NCBI RefSeq assembly: GCF_001425265.1
Contig: NZ_LMEC01000020.1
Coordinates: forward strand, 1,078,707 to 1,142,706
Direction of reading: 5' to 3'
Origin: Massilia sp. Root418
GTDB taxonomy: Bacteria > Pseudomonadota > Gammaproteobacteria > Burkholderiales > Burkholderiaceae_D
Length of the DNA stretch: 64,000 nt
The stretch's first letter is position 1; every line of letters starts with the position of its first letter. Made by a program: the position numbers and the translations under genes. Below the pieces are notes generated by a model that was not told where the DNA came from, ran no database searches, and worked only from the letters and a program-made list of their open reading frames with translations. This document shows, piece after piece, positions 16,941-25,032 of the stretch.

Positions 16941-18194
16941 TTAGCGGTCAATACTGCCGAACACGATGTCCTGCGTACCAATGATGGTCACGGCATCGGC
17001 AATCATGTGGCCGCGCGCCATTTCATCCAGCGCCTGCAGGTGGGCGTAGTCGGGCGCGCGCAGCTTCATGCGGTATGGTTTATTGGCGCCATCCGATAGC
17101 AGGTAGATGCCGAACTCGCCTTTCGGGTGCTCCACGGCAGCGTATGCTTCGCCCGGCGGCACGTGGAAGCCTTCGGTAAACAGCTTGAAGTGGTGGATCA
17201 GCGATTCCATATTGGTCTTCATGTCCACGCGCGACGGCGGCGCCACCTTGCGGTTGCTGGTCATGACCGGACCCGGATTGTTGCGCAGCCATTCCACGCA
17301 CTGCTTGATGATGCGGTTGGACTGGCGCATTTCTTCGATGCGCACCAGGTAGCGGTCGTAGCAGTCGCCGTTGGTGCCGACCGGGATGTCGAAGTCCATC
17401 AGGTCGTACACTTCGTACGGCTGGTTCTTGCGCAGATCCCATTCGATGCCCGAACCGCGCAGCATGGCGCCGGTGAAGCCCATGGCCAGCGCGTCTTCCG
17501 GGGTCACCACGCCGATGCCGACGGTACGCTGCTTCCAGATACGGTTATCGGTCAGCAGGGTTTCGTATTCGTCGACATAGGTCGGGAAGCGGTTGCTGAA
17601 GTCTTCGATGAAGTCGAGCAGCGAACCCTGGCGGTTCTCGTTCAGTTCCTTGATGGTCTTGGCCGACTTGATCGGCGAAGCCTTGTGCTGCGGCATGGCG
17701 TCCGGCAGGTCGCGGTACACGCCGCCCGGACGGTAGTAGGCCGCGTGCATGCGCGCGCCCGACACCGCCTCGTAGCAGTCGAACAGGTCTTCGCGGTCGC
17801 GGAAGGCATACAGGAAGGGCCCCATGGCGCCCACGTCCAGCGCGTGCGCGCCCAGCCACATCAGGTGGTTCAGCAGGCGGGTCATCTCGTCGAACATCAC
17901 GCGGATGTACTGCGCGCGCAGCGGCACTTCGATGCCCAGCAGCTTCTCGATCGCCATCACGTAGGCGTGCTCGTTGCACATCATCGACACGTAGTCGAGG
18001 CGGTCCATATACGGCACGGACTGCAGATAGGTCTTCTGCTCGGCCAGCTTCTCGGTGCCGCGGTGCAGCAGGCCGATGTGCGGGTCGGCGCGCTGGATCA
18101 CTTCGCCGTCCAGCTCCAGCACCAGGCGCAGCACGCCGTGCGCCGCCGGGTGCTGCGGACCAAAGTTCAGGGTGTAATTCTTAATCTCAGCCAT
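16941..18194 (-). CDS. nuoD: NADH-quinone oxidoreductase subunit D
   Basis: NuoD, related to the large subunit of NiFe hydrogenases, forms the quinone-binding pocket with NuoB. The ATG at 18194 gives 417 residues beginning MAEIKNYTLNFGPQHPAAHG, the family's normal N terminus; the frame remains open further upstream but that extension lies inside nuoC. Motifs include GLLHRGTEKLAEQKTYLQ and PYMDRLDYVSMM; the hydrogenase nickel ligands are absent, as expected. The start overlaps the nuoC stop by one base. Unlike in E. coli, nuoC and nuoD are separate genes. Confidence 0.97.
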   Translation of the reverse strand: MAEIKNYTLNFGPQHPAAHGVLRLVLELDGEVIQRADPHIGLLHRGTEKLAEQKTYLQSVPYMDRLDYVSMMCNEHAYVMAIEKLLGIEVPLRAQYIRVMFDEMTRLLNHLMWLGAHALDVGAMGPFLYAFRDREDLFDCYEAVSGARMHAAYYRPGGVYRDLPDAMPQHKASPIKSAKTIKELNENRQGSLLDFIEDFSNRFPTYVDEYETLLTDNRIWKQRTVGIGVVTPEDALAMGFTGAMLRGSGIEWDLRKNQPYEVYDLMDFDIPVGTNGDCYDRYLVRIEEMRQSNRIIKQCVEWLRNNPGPVMTSNRKVAPPSRVDMKTNMESLIHHFKLFTEGFHVPPGEAYAAVEHPKGEFGIYLLSDGANKPYRMKLRAPDYAHLQALDEMARGHMIADAVTIIGTQDIVFGSIDR

Positions 18195-18787
18195 TATTTC
18201 ATCCCGTATTTTTCTTCGCGGATCACACGCGGTATCAGCTCGCGCGGCTCGATCGTCACAGGCTGGTAGATCACGCGCTTCTGTGCTTCGTCGTAGCGCA
18301 TTTCCACATAGCCGGAGACCGGGAAATCCTTGCGGAACGGATGGCCCACGAAACCGTAGTCGGTCAGGATGCGGCGCAGGTCGTTGTGGCCTTCGAACAG
18401 GATGCCCAGCAGGTCGAACGCTTCGCGCTCGTACCAGTTGACGGCCCGCCAGATCGGCATCACCGAGGCGACCACCGGCATGTCGTCGTCGGGCGCGAAC
18501 ACGCGCACGCGCACGCGCCAGTTGTGCTTGACCGACAGCAGGTGCGACACGACCGCGAAACGCAAGCCGTCCCACGTGCCTTCGCCGTAGGTCGAATAGT
18601 CCACGCCGCACAGGTCGATCAGCTGCTCGAAATGCAGGGTGGCGTCGTCGCGCAGGGTCTGCATGACGGCGTAGTAATCGGCCGCTTTCACGGTCAGGGT
18701 GACTTCACCCAGCGCTACTACCGTAGTAACGCGATCGCCCAAAGCCGTAGCCAGGGCGTTTTGCAAGACTTCCAATTGTGTACTCAT
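18194..18787 (-). CDS. nuoC: NADH-quinone oxidoreductase subunit C
   Basis: NuoC (30-kDa-type subunit, 197 residues) is part of the peripheral arm. The signature ERE-AFDLLGILFEGHNDLRRILTDYGF and GHPFRKDFPVSGYVEMRYDE near the C terminus identifies it. The N-terminal third is variable. It is coupled to nuoD by a one-base overlap and lies 18 bases after nuoB. Confidence 0.96.
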   Translation of the reverse strand: MSTQLEVLQNALATALGDRVTTVVALGEVTLTVKAADYYAVMQTLRDDATLHFEQLIDLCGVDYSTYGEGTWDGLRFAVVSHLLSVKHNWRVRVRVFAPDDDMPVVASVMPIWRAVNWYEREAFDLLGILFEGHNDLRRILTDYGFVGHPFRKDFPVSGYVEMRYDEAQKRVIYQPVTIEPRELIPRVIREEKYGMK

Positions 18788-18805
18788 AGTTCTGAAGCGC
18801 CCCGT

Positions 18806-19282
18806 TTAGCGTGCGATCGTGTTGGTACGCTTGATCTTGTTCTGCAACTGCAGGATGCCGTACAGCAGCGCTTCGGCCGTAGGCGGACAGCCCGGCACGT
18901 ACACGTCCACCGGTACGATGCGGTCGCAACCGCGCACCACGGAGTAGGAATAGTGATAGTAGCCGCCGCCGTTGGCGCAGGAGCCCATCGAGATCACCCA
19001 GCGCGGTTCGGACATCTGGTCGTAGACCTTGCGCAGCGCCGGCGCCATCTTGTTGCACAGCGTGCCGGCCACAATCATCACGTCGGACTGGCGCGGCGAT
19101 GGACGGAACACGATGCCGAAGCGGTCCAGATCGTAACGGGCTGCGCCCACGTGCATCATTTCAACCGCGCAGCAGGCCAGGCCGAACGTCATCGGGAACA
19201 TCGACCCGGTGCGCGCCCAGTTGATCAGCTTGTCGGCTGTGGTGGTGATGAAACCTTCGTTTAATACGCCTTCAATAGCCAT
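18806..19282 (-). CDS. nuoB: NADH-quinone oxidoreductase subunit B (N2 cluster)
   Basis: NuoB holds cluster N2, the last iron-sulfur cluster before quinone. The 158-residue protein has the tandem Cys pair in FGLACCAVEMMH and the further ligands in MGSCANGGGYY and VPGCPPTAEALL. It begins three bases after nuoA and is followed by nuoC. Entirely typical. Confidence 0.97.
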   Translation of the reverse strand: MAIEGVLNEGFITTTADKLINWARTGSMFPMTFGLACCAVEMMHVGAARYDLDRFGIVFRPSPRQSDVMIVAGTLCNKMAPALRKVYDQMSEPRWVISMGSCANGGGYYHYSYSVVRGCDRIVPVDVYVPGCPPTAEALLYGILQLQNKIKRTNTIAR

Positions 19283-19285
19283 GGC

Positions 19286-19645
19286 TTATTCCCAATCAAG
19301 GGCACCTTTCTTCCAGATATACCAAAAACCGACCACGAATTCGGCGATGAACACCATCATCGTAATGAAACCCTGCCAGCCCAGTTCGCGCATGGAGACG
19401 CCCCATGGGAAGAAGAATGCCGTTTCCAGATCGAACAAAATAAAGAGAATTGCGACGAGGTAGTATCGTACGTCGAATTTCATGCGCGCGTCTTCGAAGG
19501 CTTCGAAACCGCACTCGTAAGGGGACAATTTGGCCGCGTCAGGCTTGTGTGGGCCGAGCAGACGGCCGAGCACCTGGGGAACTACGCCGACACCGACGCC
19601 GACGAGCAGGAATAAGAGAACGGGGAAGTAATTTTCGAGGTTCAT
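19286..19645 (-). CDS. nuoA: NADH-quinone oxidoreductase subunit A
   Basis: NuoA is the first gene of the complex I operon and encodes a 119-residue protein with three transmembrane helices. The conserved acidic loop LSPYECGFEAFEDARMKFDVRYYLVAILFILFDLE, which carries the invariant Cys and Glu/Asp residues of the NuoA/J/K interface, is present. The 184 bases between the gene and the tRNA-Leu presumably hold the operon promoter; I could not pick a convincing one by eye. Confidence 0.97.
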   Translation of the reverse strand: MNLENYFPVLLFLLVGVGVGVVPQVLGRLLGPHKPDAAKLSPYECGFEAFEDARMKFDVRYYLVAILFILFDLETAFFFPWGVSMRELGWQGFITMMVFIAEFVVGFWYIWKKGALDWE

Positions 19646-19829
19646 TGATGAGCTTAATGTTGAACGATCGGTTAGGAAGGCACCGCGCTACCCTGCGGTG
19701 CATTTAACGCTCGACCCCAATCAACATTGAGACCAGGATCAAACGACACATCCTCGTAAAAAAACCAGCTTAGGCCCGGGTGGAGGGATAACCCTGCCCA
19801 GACGCACCTGCTGGCTTTCTGTATTTCTT

Positions 19830-19914
19830 TGGTGCCGACGACGAGACTCGAACTCGTACAGCTTTCGCCACTACCCCCTCAAGATAGCGTGTCTACCAAT
19901 TTCACCACGTCGGC
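19830..19914 (-). tRNA. tRNA-Leu (anticodon GAG)
   Basis: An 85-nt type II tRNA. The acceptor stem GCCGACG at 19914-19908 pairs with CGTCGGC ending at 19834, followed by discriminator A and a genome-encoded CCA. The D-arm GGTGAAATTGGTAGACAC is the leucine class sequence. The anticodon loop CTTGAGG gives anticodon GAG, a short variable arm follows, and the T-arm is GAGTTCGAGTCTC. It closely resembles E. coli leuU in arrangement and sequence. It lies between secG and nuoA, a position typical of Burkholderiales. Confidence 0.97.
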
Positions 19915-19926
19915 GTTAAGCCCGTT

Positions 19927-19955
19927 ATTCTACAGTGATTTCGCTGCTTTGTTAA
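19927..19955 (-). promoter_or_regulatory. sigma-70 promoter for tRNA-Leu
   Basis: On the minus strand TTAACA (19955-19950) and TAGAAT (19932-19927) are separated by exactly 17 bases, matching five of six consensus positions in each box. The predicted start falls about six bases before the mature tRNA 5' end at 19914. Confidence 0.65.
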
Positions 19956-20046
19956 TGCGTATTGCGGAGAAACAAGAAGAAAACGGTAAAGCTTGACTGA
20001 ATCCCTAGAGTATCGGGGACATCCTCGCCCCCGGGAATATCAGGTA

Positions 20047-20499
20047 TTACTTTTGCGGAGCAGGCGCAGGCGCCGGCGCCGATGCTGCAGGAGCCGCCGG
20101 AGCAGGCGCAGCAGCAGGCACGCCTGCGGCTGCCGCGGCTTCAGCGGCGCTTGGTGCGGCCGGGGCCGATGGCACTGCAGCAGGAATCGCTGCCGTGCCC
20201 TTGGTCGGTGCCGGGGCGGTGATCTTGTCCATCACGCCGCCGCCGCTGCTGCTGACGCCGCGGTTGCTGGCCATCGAGGCCAGCGCCAGCGTGGCGCCGA
20301 AGAAGACGGCTGCCGCTACGGCGGTCGACTTCGACATGAAGTTCGACGAGCCGCTGGCGCCGAACAGGCTGCCCGAAGCGCCCGAACCGAAGGCGGCGCC
20401 CATGTCGGCGCCCTTGCCGTGCTGCAGCAGCACCAGGGCGATGATGGCCAGCGCCGACAGCACCTGGACGACGACGATGAGGTTGTGCAAAGTGTTCAT
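20047..20499 (-). CDS. secG: preprotein translocase subunit SecG
   Basis: SecG is the accessory membrane subunit of the SecYEG protein-export channel. The 150-residue protein has two transmembrane segments (LIVVVQVLSALAIIALVLLQHG and AAAVFFGATLALASMA) and the core motif LQHGKGADMGAAFGSGASGSLFGASGS. The last 50 residues are low-complexity Ala/Pro (PAAAPAPAAPAASAPAPAPA), a tail common in betaproteobacterial SecG. It follows tpiA after 49 bases and precedes the tRNA-Leu. Confidence 0.95.
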   Translation of the reverse strand: MNTLHNLIVVVQVLSALAIIALVLLQHGKGADMGAAFGSGASGSLFGASGSSNFMSKSTAVAAAVFFGATLALASMASNRGVSSSGGGVMDKITAPAPTKGTAAIPAAVPSAPAAPSAAEAAAAAGVPAAAPAPAAPAASAPAPAPAPQK

Positions 20500-20548
20500 G
20501 CTATTCCATTTCCAGTTGGTGGTATTTCAGTTAAATCCGCATTGCCGG

Positions 20549-21310
20549 TTATTCTGCCGCGCGCACGATGGCTAGGAAATCCGCCGCCTTCAGTGCCGCG
20601 CCGCCGATCAGGCCGCCGTCGATATCCGGCTGCGCCAGCAATTCTTTCGCATTCTCGGGCTTCATGCTGCCGCCGTACAGGATCTGCACGCCAGCCGCGA
20701 CACCCGCGTCGCGCGTGGCGACCTGCTTGCGCAACTGCGCGTGCACTTCCTGCGCCATGGCGGGCGTGGCGGTCTTGCCGGTGCCGATCGCCCACACCGG
20801 CTCGTAAGCCAGCACGATCTTGCCCACGGCCGCCGTGTCCAGCACGTCCAGCACGGCCTGCAGCTGCGCGCACACCACGACCGTGGTGCGCCCTGCTTCG
20901 CGTTCAGCCAGGGTCTCGCCCACGCACACCACCGGGGTCAGGCCGGCGGTCAGCGCGGCCAGGGCCTTCTGCGCCACCAGCTCATTGCTTTCGTGGTGAT
21001 AAGCGCGGCGCTCCGAGTGGCCCACGATCACGTAGCGGCAGCCGAAGTCGGCCAGCATGGACGCCGCCACCTCGCCGGTATAGGCGCCTGCGGCATAGGC
21101 CGATACATCCTGCCCGCCCCACGCGACCGGCGTGCCGGCCAGCGCGGCCTGGCATTGTGCCAGGTAAGGCGCCGGCGCGCACACGGCGCATTCAGCCTGC
21201 CCGGCCGCGGACGCAGCCGCAACGCCAGCCGTAATACCGGACAGCAGCGCAGCGTTGCTGTCGCGGCTGCCGTTCATTTTCCAATTTCCGATGACGAGTT
21301 TGCGTCGCAT
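20549..21310 (-). CDS. tpiA: triose-phosphate isomerase
   Basis: TpiA interconverts dihydroxyacetone phosphate and glyceraldehyde 3-phosphate. The 253-residue protein has the N-terminal GNWKMNGSRDSN with catalytic Lys, YVIVGHSERRAY with catalytic His, and VLAYEPVWAIGTGKTA with catalytic Glu and the mobile loop 6. The phosphate-binding ILYGGSMKPENAKELL and GLIGGAALKAADF lie near the end. It is the first gene of the tpiA-secG-tRNA-nuo run. Confidence 0.97.
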   Translation of the reverse strand: MRRKLVIGNWKMNGSRDSNAALLSGITAGVAAASAAGQAECAVCAPAPYLAQCQAALAGTPVAWGGQDVSAYAAGAYTGEVAASMLADFGCRYVIVGHSERRAYHHESNELVAQKALAALTAGLTPVVCVGETLAEREAGRTTVVVCAQLQAVLDVLDTAAVGKIVLAYEPVWAIGTGKTATPAMAQEVHAQLRKQVATRDAGVAAGVQILYGGSMKPENAKELLAQPDIDGGLIGGAALKAADFLAIVRAAE

Positions 21311-21373
21311 AGTAGCCTAAAGTTCAATAACCCGCTATTTTAACGCGAGCCGCAAACCGGGGTCAAACCAGCG

Positions 21374-21390
21374 CCGCCACAGTGTGGCGG
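21374..21390. terminator. short perfect hairpin between quinone oxidoreductase gene and tpiA
   Basis: CCGCCAC at 21374-21380 pairs with GTGGCGG at 21384-21390 around AGT. It lies downstream of the minus-strand oxidoreductase stop codon. There is no U-run, so termination by it alone is doubtful. Confidence 0.35.
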
Positions 21391-21407
21391 GAACATTGTT
21401 GAACCGC

Positions 21408-22385
21408 TCACACTTGCAGCATGATTTTGCCCACGTGCGTGCTGCTTTCCATGAGCGCATGCGCGGCGGCGGCCTGCTCCAGCGGAAACACCTGGTGGAT
21501 CACCGGCTTGATGGCGCCCGACTCCAGCAGCGGCCAGACGCGCGCGCGCAGCTGGGCCGCGATCCGCGCCTTGAACGCCACCGGGCGCGGGCGCAAGGTG
21601 GAGCCGGTGACGGTGAGGCGGCGGCGCAGCACCTGGCCCAGGTCCAGCGTGGCCTTGGCGCCGCCCAGCAGCGCGATGACAGCGATGCGGCCGTCGTCGG
21701 CCAGGCAGCTGATTTCGCGCGGCAGGTAGTCGCCGCCCACCATGTCCAGGATCACGTCCACGCCCTTCCCGTCCGTCAGCTCCTTGACCAGGCCGGCGAA
21801 ATCCTCGGTCTTGTAGTTGATGCCGCGCGCGGCGCCCAGCTGTTCGCAGATGCGCGCCTTCTCGTCGCTGCCGGCAGTGGCGAATACGCGGTGGCCCATG
21901 GCGGCCGCCAGCTGGATGGCCGTCACGCCGATGCCTGACGTGCCACCCTGCACCAGCAGGGTTTCGCCCTGCATCAGGTGGGCGCGGTCGAACACATTGC
22001 TCCACACGGTAAAGAAGGTTTCCGGCAGCGAGGCCGCCTCCAGCATGGACAGGCCCTTGGGCACGGGCAGGCATTGCTCCACCGGCGCGGTGCAGTATTC
22101 CGCGTAACCGCCGCCCTGCGCCAGCGCGCACACCATGTCGCCCTTGCTGAAGCGGCTGCCGGCCAGGTCGCCGTCGACGATCTCGCCGGCCACTTCCAGG
22201 CCCGGCAGGTCGGAGGCACCCGGCGGCGGCGCGTAGCTGCCGAGGCGCTGGAACACGTCCGGGCGGTTGATGCCGGCCGCATGCACCTTGATCAGCACCT
22301 CGCCCGCCTTGAATCCGGGAACCGGACGCTCGCACAGGCGCAGCACGTCGGCCGGGCCGGGCTGGGAGATTTCTATCGCACGCAT
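21408..22385 (-). CDS. NAD(P)H quinone oxidoreductase, PIG3-like (zinc-free MDR)
   Basis: A 325-residue medium-chain dehydrogenase/reductase of the quinone-oxidoreductase type. It has the GroES-like N-terminal domain (AAGINRPDVFQRLGSYAPPPGASDLPGLEVAGEI), which lacks the catalytic and structural zinc Cys sets. The Rossmann domain follows (TLLVQGGTSGIGVTAIQLA), with the NADPH-favouring pattern AGSDEKARICEQLGA and VDVILDMVGGDYL. The family reduces quinones or small enones with NADPH. The ATG at 22385 starts with the family N terminus MRAIEISQPG and has GAGAGAGG upstream. It diverges from the iron cassette. Confidence 0.92.
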   Translation of the reverse strand: MRAIEISQPGPADVLRLCERPVPGFKAGEVLIKVHAAGINRPDVFQRLGSYAPPPGASDLPGLEVAGEIVDGDLAGSRFSKGDMVCALAQGGGYAEYCTAPVEQCLPVPKGLSMLEAASLPETFFTVWSNVFDRAHLMQGETLLVQGGTSGIGVTAIQLAAAMGHRVFATAGSDEKARICEQLGAARGINYKTEDFAGLVKELTDGKGVDVILDMVGGDYLPREISCLADDGRIAVIALLGGAKATLDLGQVLRRRLTVTGSTLRPRPVAFKARIAAQLRARVWPLLESGAIKPVIHQVFPLEQAAAAHALMESSTHVGKIMLQV

Positions 22386-22480
22386 GACTGCCCTCTCTCG
22401 GTAAAACGGCGATTGTACGCCAGACGCGACAGCGCCGCAGTGGCCCGGCAAGGGCTGCCGGGCGGGATGATAGTCGAAGT

Positions 22481-22502
22481 AATAATGAGATCGATTCTTA
22501 TT
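22481..22502 (+). promoter_or_regulatory. candidate Fur box
   Basis: The sequence AATAATGAGATCGATTCTTATT is an imperfect inverted repeat close to the Fur consensus (GATAATGATAATCATTATC-type, with AATGAGA and TTCTTATT arms). It abuts and slightly overlaps the -35 box of the TonB-receptor promoter, a position suited to repression by Fe-Fur. Confidence 0.6.
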
Positions 22503-22529
22503 TACTTTATTCCCAATGGTAACTATACT
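22501..22529 (+). promoter_or_regulatory. sigma-70 promoter of the iron-uptake cassette
   Basis: TTTACT at 22501-22506 and TATACT at 22524-22529 are separated by 17 bases. The -10 box matches five of six consensus positions. The start of transcription would lie about 45 bases before the receptor start codon. Confidence 0.55.
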
Positions 22530-22582
22530 TTTAGCAACCTCGTTTTGCACTAAACAAATTCACACATTCCCAAGGAAACATT

Positions 22583-24970
22583 TTGAGCCAGCCTATCCGC
22601 AAGCCTAAGAGCATCCGCCTCGATCAAGACAGCGCCTTCGGCGCCATGAAAAAGACCAGCCTGGCCATGGGCATCTCGACCGCCATGCTGCTGCCGCTGG
22701 CGGCTGGTGCCGCCGACGCCGCCACCGCCGCCAAGCCCGAGCAGCAGCTGCCGGACGTGGTGGTGCTGGGCAAGCGCCTGGACCCGAACCCGAACGCCGA
22801 GCAAGGCGCCGCCTACAAGGCCAAGACCTCGGCCGACAGCCGCCACACCCGCCCTATCGCGGAAACGCCGCAAACCATCTCGGTGGTGACCAAGGCCGCT
22901 ATCGACGACTCCGGCCTGACCGACCTGAAACAGATCCTGGGCGCGCAGCCCGGCATCACCCTGGGCACCGGCGAAAACGGCAACGCCTTCGGCGACCGCT
23001 ACATCATCCGTGGCCAGGAAGCCCGCAGCGACGTGTTTGTCGACGGCCTGCGCGATCCCGGCATGAGCACCCGCGAAAGCTTCGCCATCGAGCAGCTGGA
23101 AATCTCCAAGGGCCCGAACTCCTCGTTCGCAGGCCGCGGCACCGCCGGCGGCGCCATCAACGCCATCACCAAGCAAGCCACGCTGGACCACGATTTCACC
23201 CGCGTCTCGGGCGCCGTCGGCAGCGACGCGCACCACCGCGCCTCGGCCGACATCAACAAGGGCTTCGGCGAGAACTTCGCGCTGCGCGCCAACCTGCTGG
23301 ACTCCAAGGAAGACGTGCCGGACCGCGCGCCGTCGAGCCGCCGCCGCCAGGGCGTGGCCCTGTCCGGCCTGTACGAAGCGAGCAAGGACCTGTCGGTCAC
23401 GCTGGACTACTACGGCCTGCACACCCGCGACAAGATGCCCGACCTGGGCGGCTACCTGGTCGGCACCGCGCCGAACCGCACCCCGGCGCCCAATGTGCCC
23501 GTGTACGCCCAGGCCGACGACTTCCTCAAGTCGCAGATCGACACCTTCACCGCACGCGTGAACTGGAAGCTGGCGCCCGCGCTGAAACTCACCAGCCTGA
23601 CCCGCTACGGCACCGCCAGCAACGCCTACATCACCACCGGCGCCTCGTCCGGCACGCGCTACAACGGCGTCACCGGCGCGCCCTACACCACCTCCACGCT
23701 GGACAACGGCCACACCGGCTGGCAGGAAGTGGACTACTTCGCCCACCAGAGCAACCTGCGCTGGGACAAGCAGATCGGCGGCATGAAGCATGAGTTCATC
23801 TTCGGCCTGGAATACACCGACCACAAAGTGGAATCGGGCGCCTTCGCGCTGAACAACAGCGGCTTCAACTGCCGCAGCGCGAATCTGGCCGCCACGCCGC
23901 CCACCCCGGCCATCGGCGCCAACAACGCGTTCTGCTTCACCAACCCCAACGGCACGCCGGTGGCCGACCTGTCGCGCCTGGCCACCCGCAACATCCAACG
24001 CCTGAACTGGAACCAGGACTGGCAAGTGAAAACCACCGCCCTGAGCGCCATGGACACGGTGGACCTGACCGACAAGTTCACCGCCTTCGGCGGCGTGCGC
24101 GCCGACCACTTCGACCTGGGCCTGGTGCGCCGCAACGTGACCGCCACCACGGCCACCCAGACCGGCGACTACAGCTTCAACGACACCCTGGTCAACGGCC
24201 ACTTCGGCCTGAGCTACAAGGTAGCCAAGGACGCCATCGTCTACGCCAGCGCCGCATCGGCGCAGGACATCAACGGCGGCGAAGCCGACTCGGGCACCGC
24301 CAGCGGCTACGGCGGCGCAGTCCTGTACAACGGCAACATCGCCGGCGCCAAGCCGGAAACCTCGATCAACCTGGAACTGGGCACCAAGTGGGACCTGTTC
24401 GACCACAAGCTGCTGGCTACCGCCGCGCTGTTCCAGACCACCAAGAAGGACGTGATGGAAGGCGCCAACTACGACACCGTGGGCACTTTCAACACCGGTG
24501 AAAACCGCGTGCGCGGCATCGAGTTCGGCCTGGTGGGCAACTTCACCGAGAAGCTGTCCGGCCAGGTCGGCGGCGCCCTGATGACCTCGAAAGTCCTGGC
24601 ATCGTCCAACGTGGCCAACCTGGGCAACCCGCTGAGCAACTTCGCCAAGCAGACCTATTCGGCCCAGCTGAAGTACCAGGCCACCGACGCCTTCTCCTTC
24701 GGCGGCACCGCGCGCCACGAGGGCGACCGCTGCGGCGGCCTGCCGGACACCGGCGCCGGCATCGCCAACGGCGTGTGCTCGCAGCCTGTGCCATCGTTCA
24801 CCGTGTACGACGTGTTCGCCAGCTACCGCTTCAGCCGCCGCTTCGACCTGCGCCTGAACGTGCTGAACGCCAGCAACAAGGACTACTACACTGCCGTCTA
24901 CCGTTCCGGTTCCTTCCTGTACAAGGGTGACGCGCGCGCCGTGCGCCTGACCATGAACTACGAACTGTAA
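22583..24970 (+). CDS. TonB-dependent siderophore receptor, Fiu-like (catecholate type)
   Basis: An outer-membrane ferric-siderophore transporter of 795 residues starting at TTG (22583) with AAGGAA upstream; an internal ATG (MKKTSLAMGIS) begins the signal peptide, cut near GAADA. The plug domain contains PIAETPQTISVVTKAAIDDSGLTDLKQIL and YIIRGQEARSDVFVDGLRDPGMSTRESFAIEQLEISKGPNSSFAGRGTAGGAIN. A 22-strand barrel follows and ends in the aromatic-type terminus VRLTMNYEL. The closest known style is Fiu/PiuA, receptors for monomeric catechols. It is preceded by a Fur-type box and followed by a piuC-like gene, as in the fiu/piuA loci of E. coli and Pseudomonas. The ligand is inferred, not shown. 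Confidence 0.92.
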   Translation: MSQPIRKPKSIRLDQDSAFGAMKKTSLAMGISTAMLLPLAAGAADAATAAKPEQQLPDVVVLGKRLDPNPNAEQGAAYKAKTSADSRHTRPIAETPQTISVVTKAAIDDSGLTDLKQILGAQPGITLGTGENGNAFGDRYIIRGQEARSDVFVDGLRDPGMSTRESFAIEQLEISKGPNSSFAGRGTAGGAINAITKQATLDHDFTRVSGAVGSDAHHRASADINKGFGENFALRANLLDSKEDVPDRAPSSRRRQGVALSGLYEASKDLSVTLDYYGLHTRDKMPDLGGYLVGTAPNRTPAPNVPVYAQADDFLKSQIDTFTARVNWKLAPALKLTSLTRYGTASNAYITTGASSGTRYNGVTGAPYTTSTLDNGHTGWQEVDYFAHQSNLRWDKQIGGMKHEFIFGLEYTDHKVESGAFALNNSGFNCRSANLAATPPTPAIGANNAFCFTNPNGTPVADLSRLATRNIQRLNWNQDWQVKTTALSAMDTVDLTDKFTAFGGVRADHFDLGLVRRNVTATTATQTGDYSFNDTLVNGHFGLSYKVAKDAIVYASAASAQDINGGEADSGTASGYGGAVLYNGNIAGAKPETSINLELGTKWDLFDHKLLATAALFQTTKKDVMEGANYDTVGTFNTGENRVRGIEFGLVGNFTEKLSGQVGGALMTSKVLASSNVANLGNPLSNFAKQTYSAQLKYQATDAFSFGGTARHEGDRCGGLPDTGAGIANGVCSQPVPSFTVYDVFASYRFSRRFDLRLNVLNASNKDYYTAVYRSGSFLYKGDARAVRLTMNYEL

Positions 24971-25000
24971 CCACGCCCGGAGCCACGGAGCATTAGGTAC

Positions 25001-25026
25001 AATGCCGGGTCCAACCCGGCATTTTT
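25001..25026 (+). terminator. rho-independent terminator after the TonB receptor gene
   Basis: ATGCCGGGT at 25002-25010 and ACCCGGCAT at 25014-25022 form a nine-base-pair stem with loop CCA, followed by TTTT. It ends seven bases before the ATG of the next gene, so it separates the receptor from the downstream enzymes or acts as an attenuator. Confidence 0.75.
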
Positions 25027-25032
25027 CATTCC

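Noticed and set aside
19740..19829. Intrinsic terminator between tRNA-Leu and nuoA (seven-base T-run on the minus strand near 19757)
   Set aside because: The flanking CCAGC/GCTGG pairing is only five base pairs with a loop of about 50 bases, so I could not support a stable stem.
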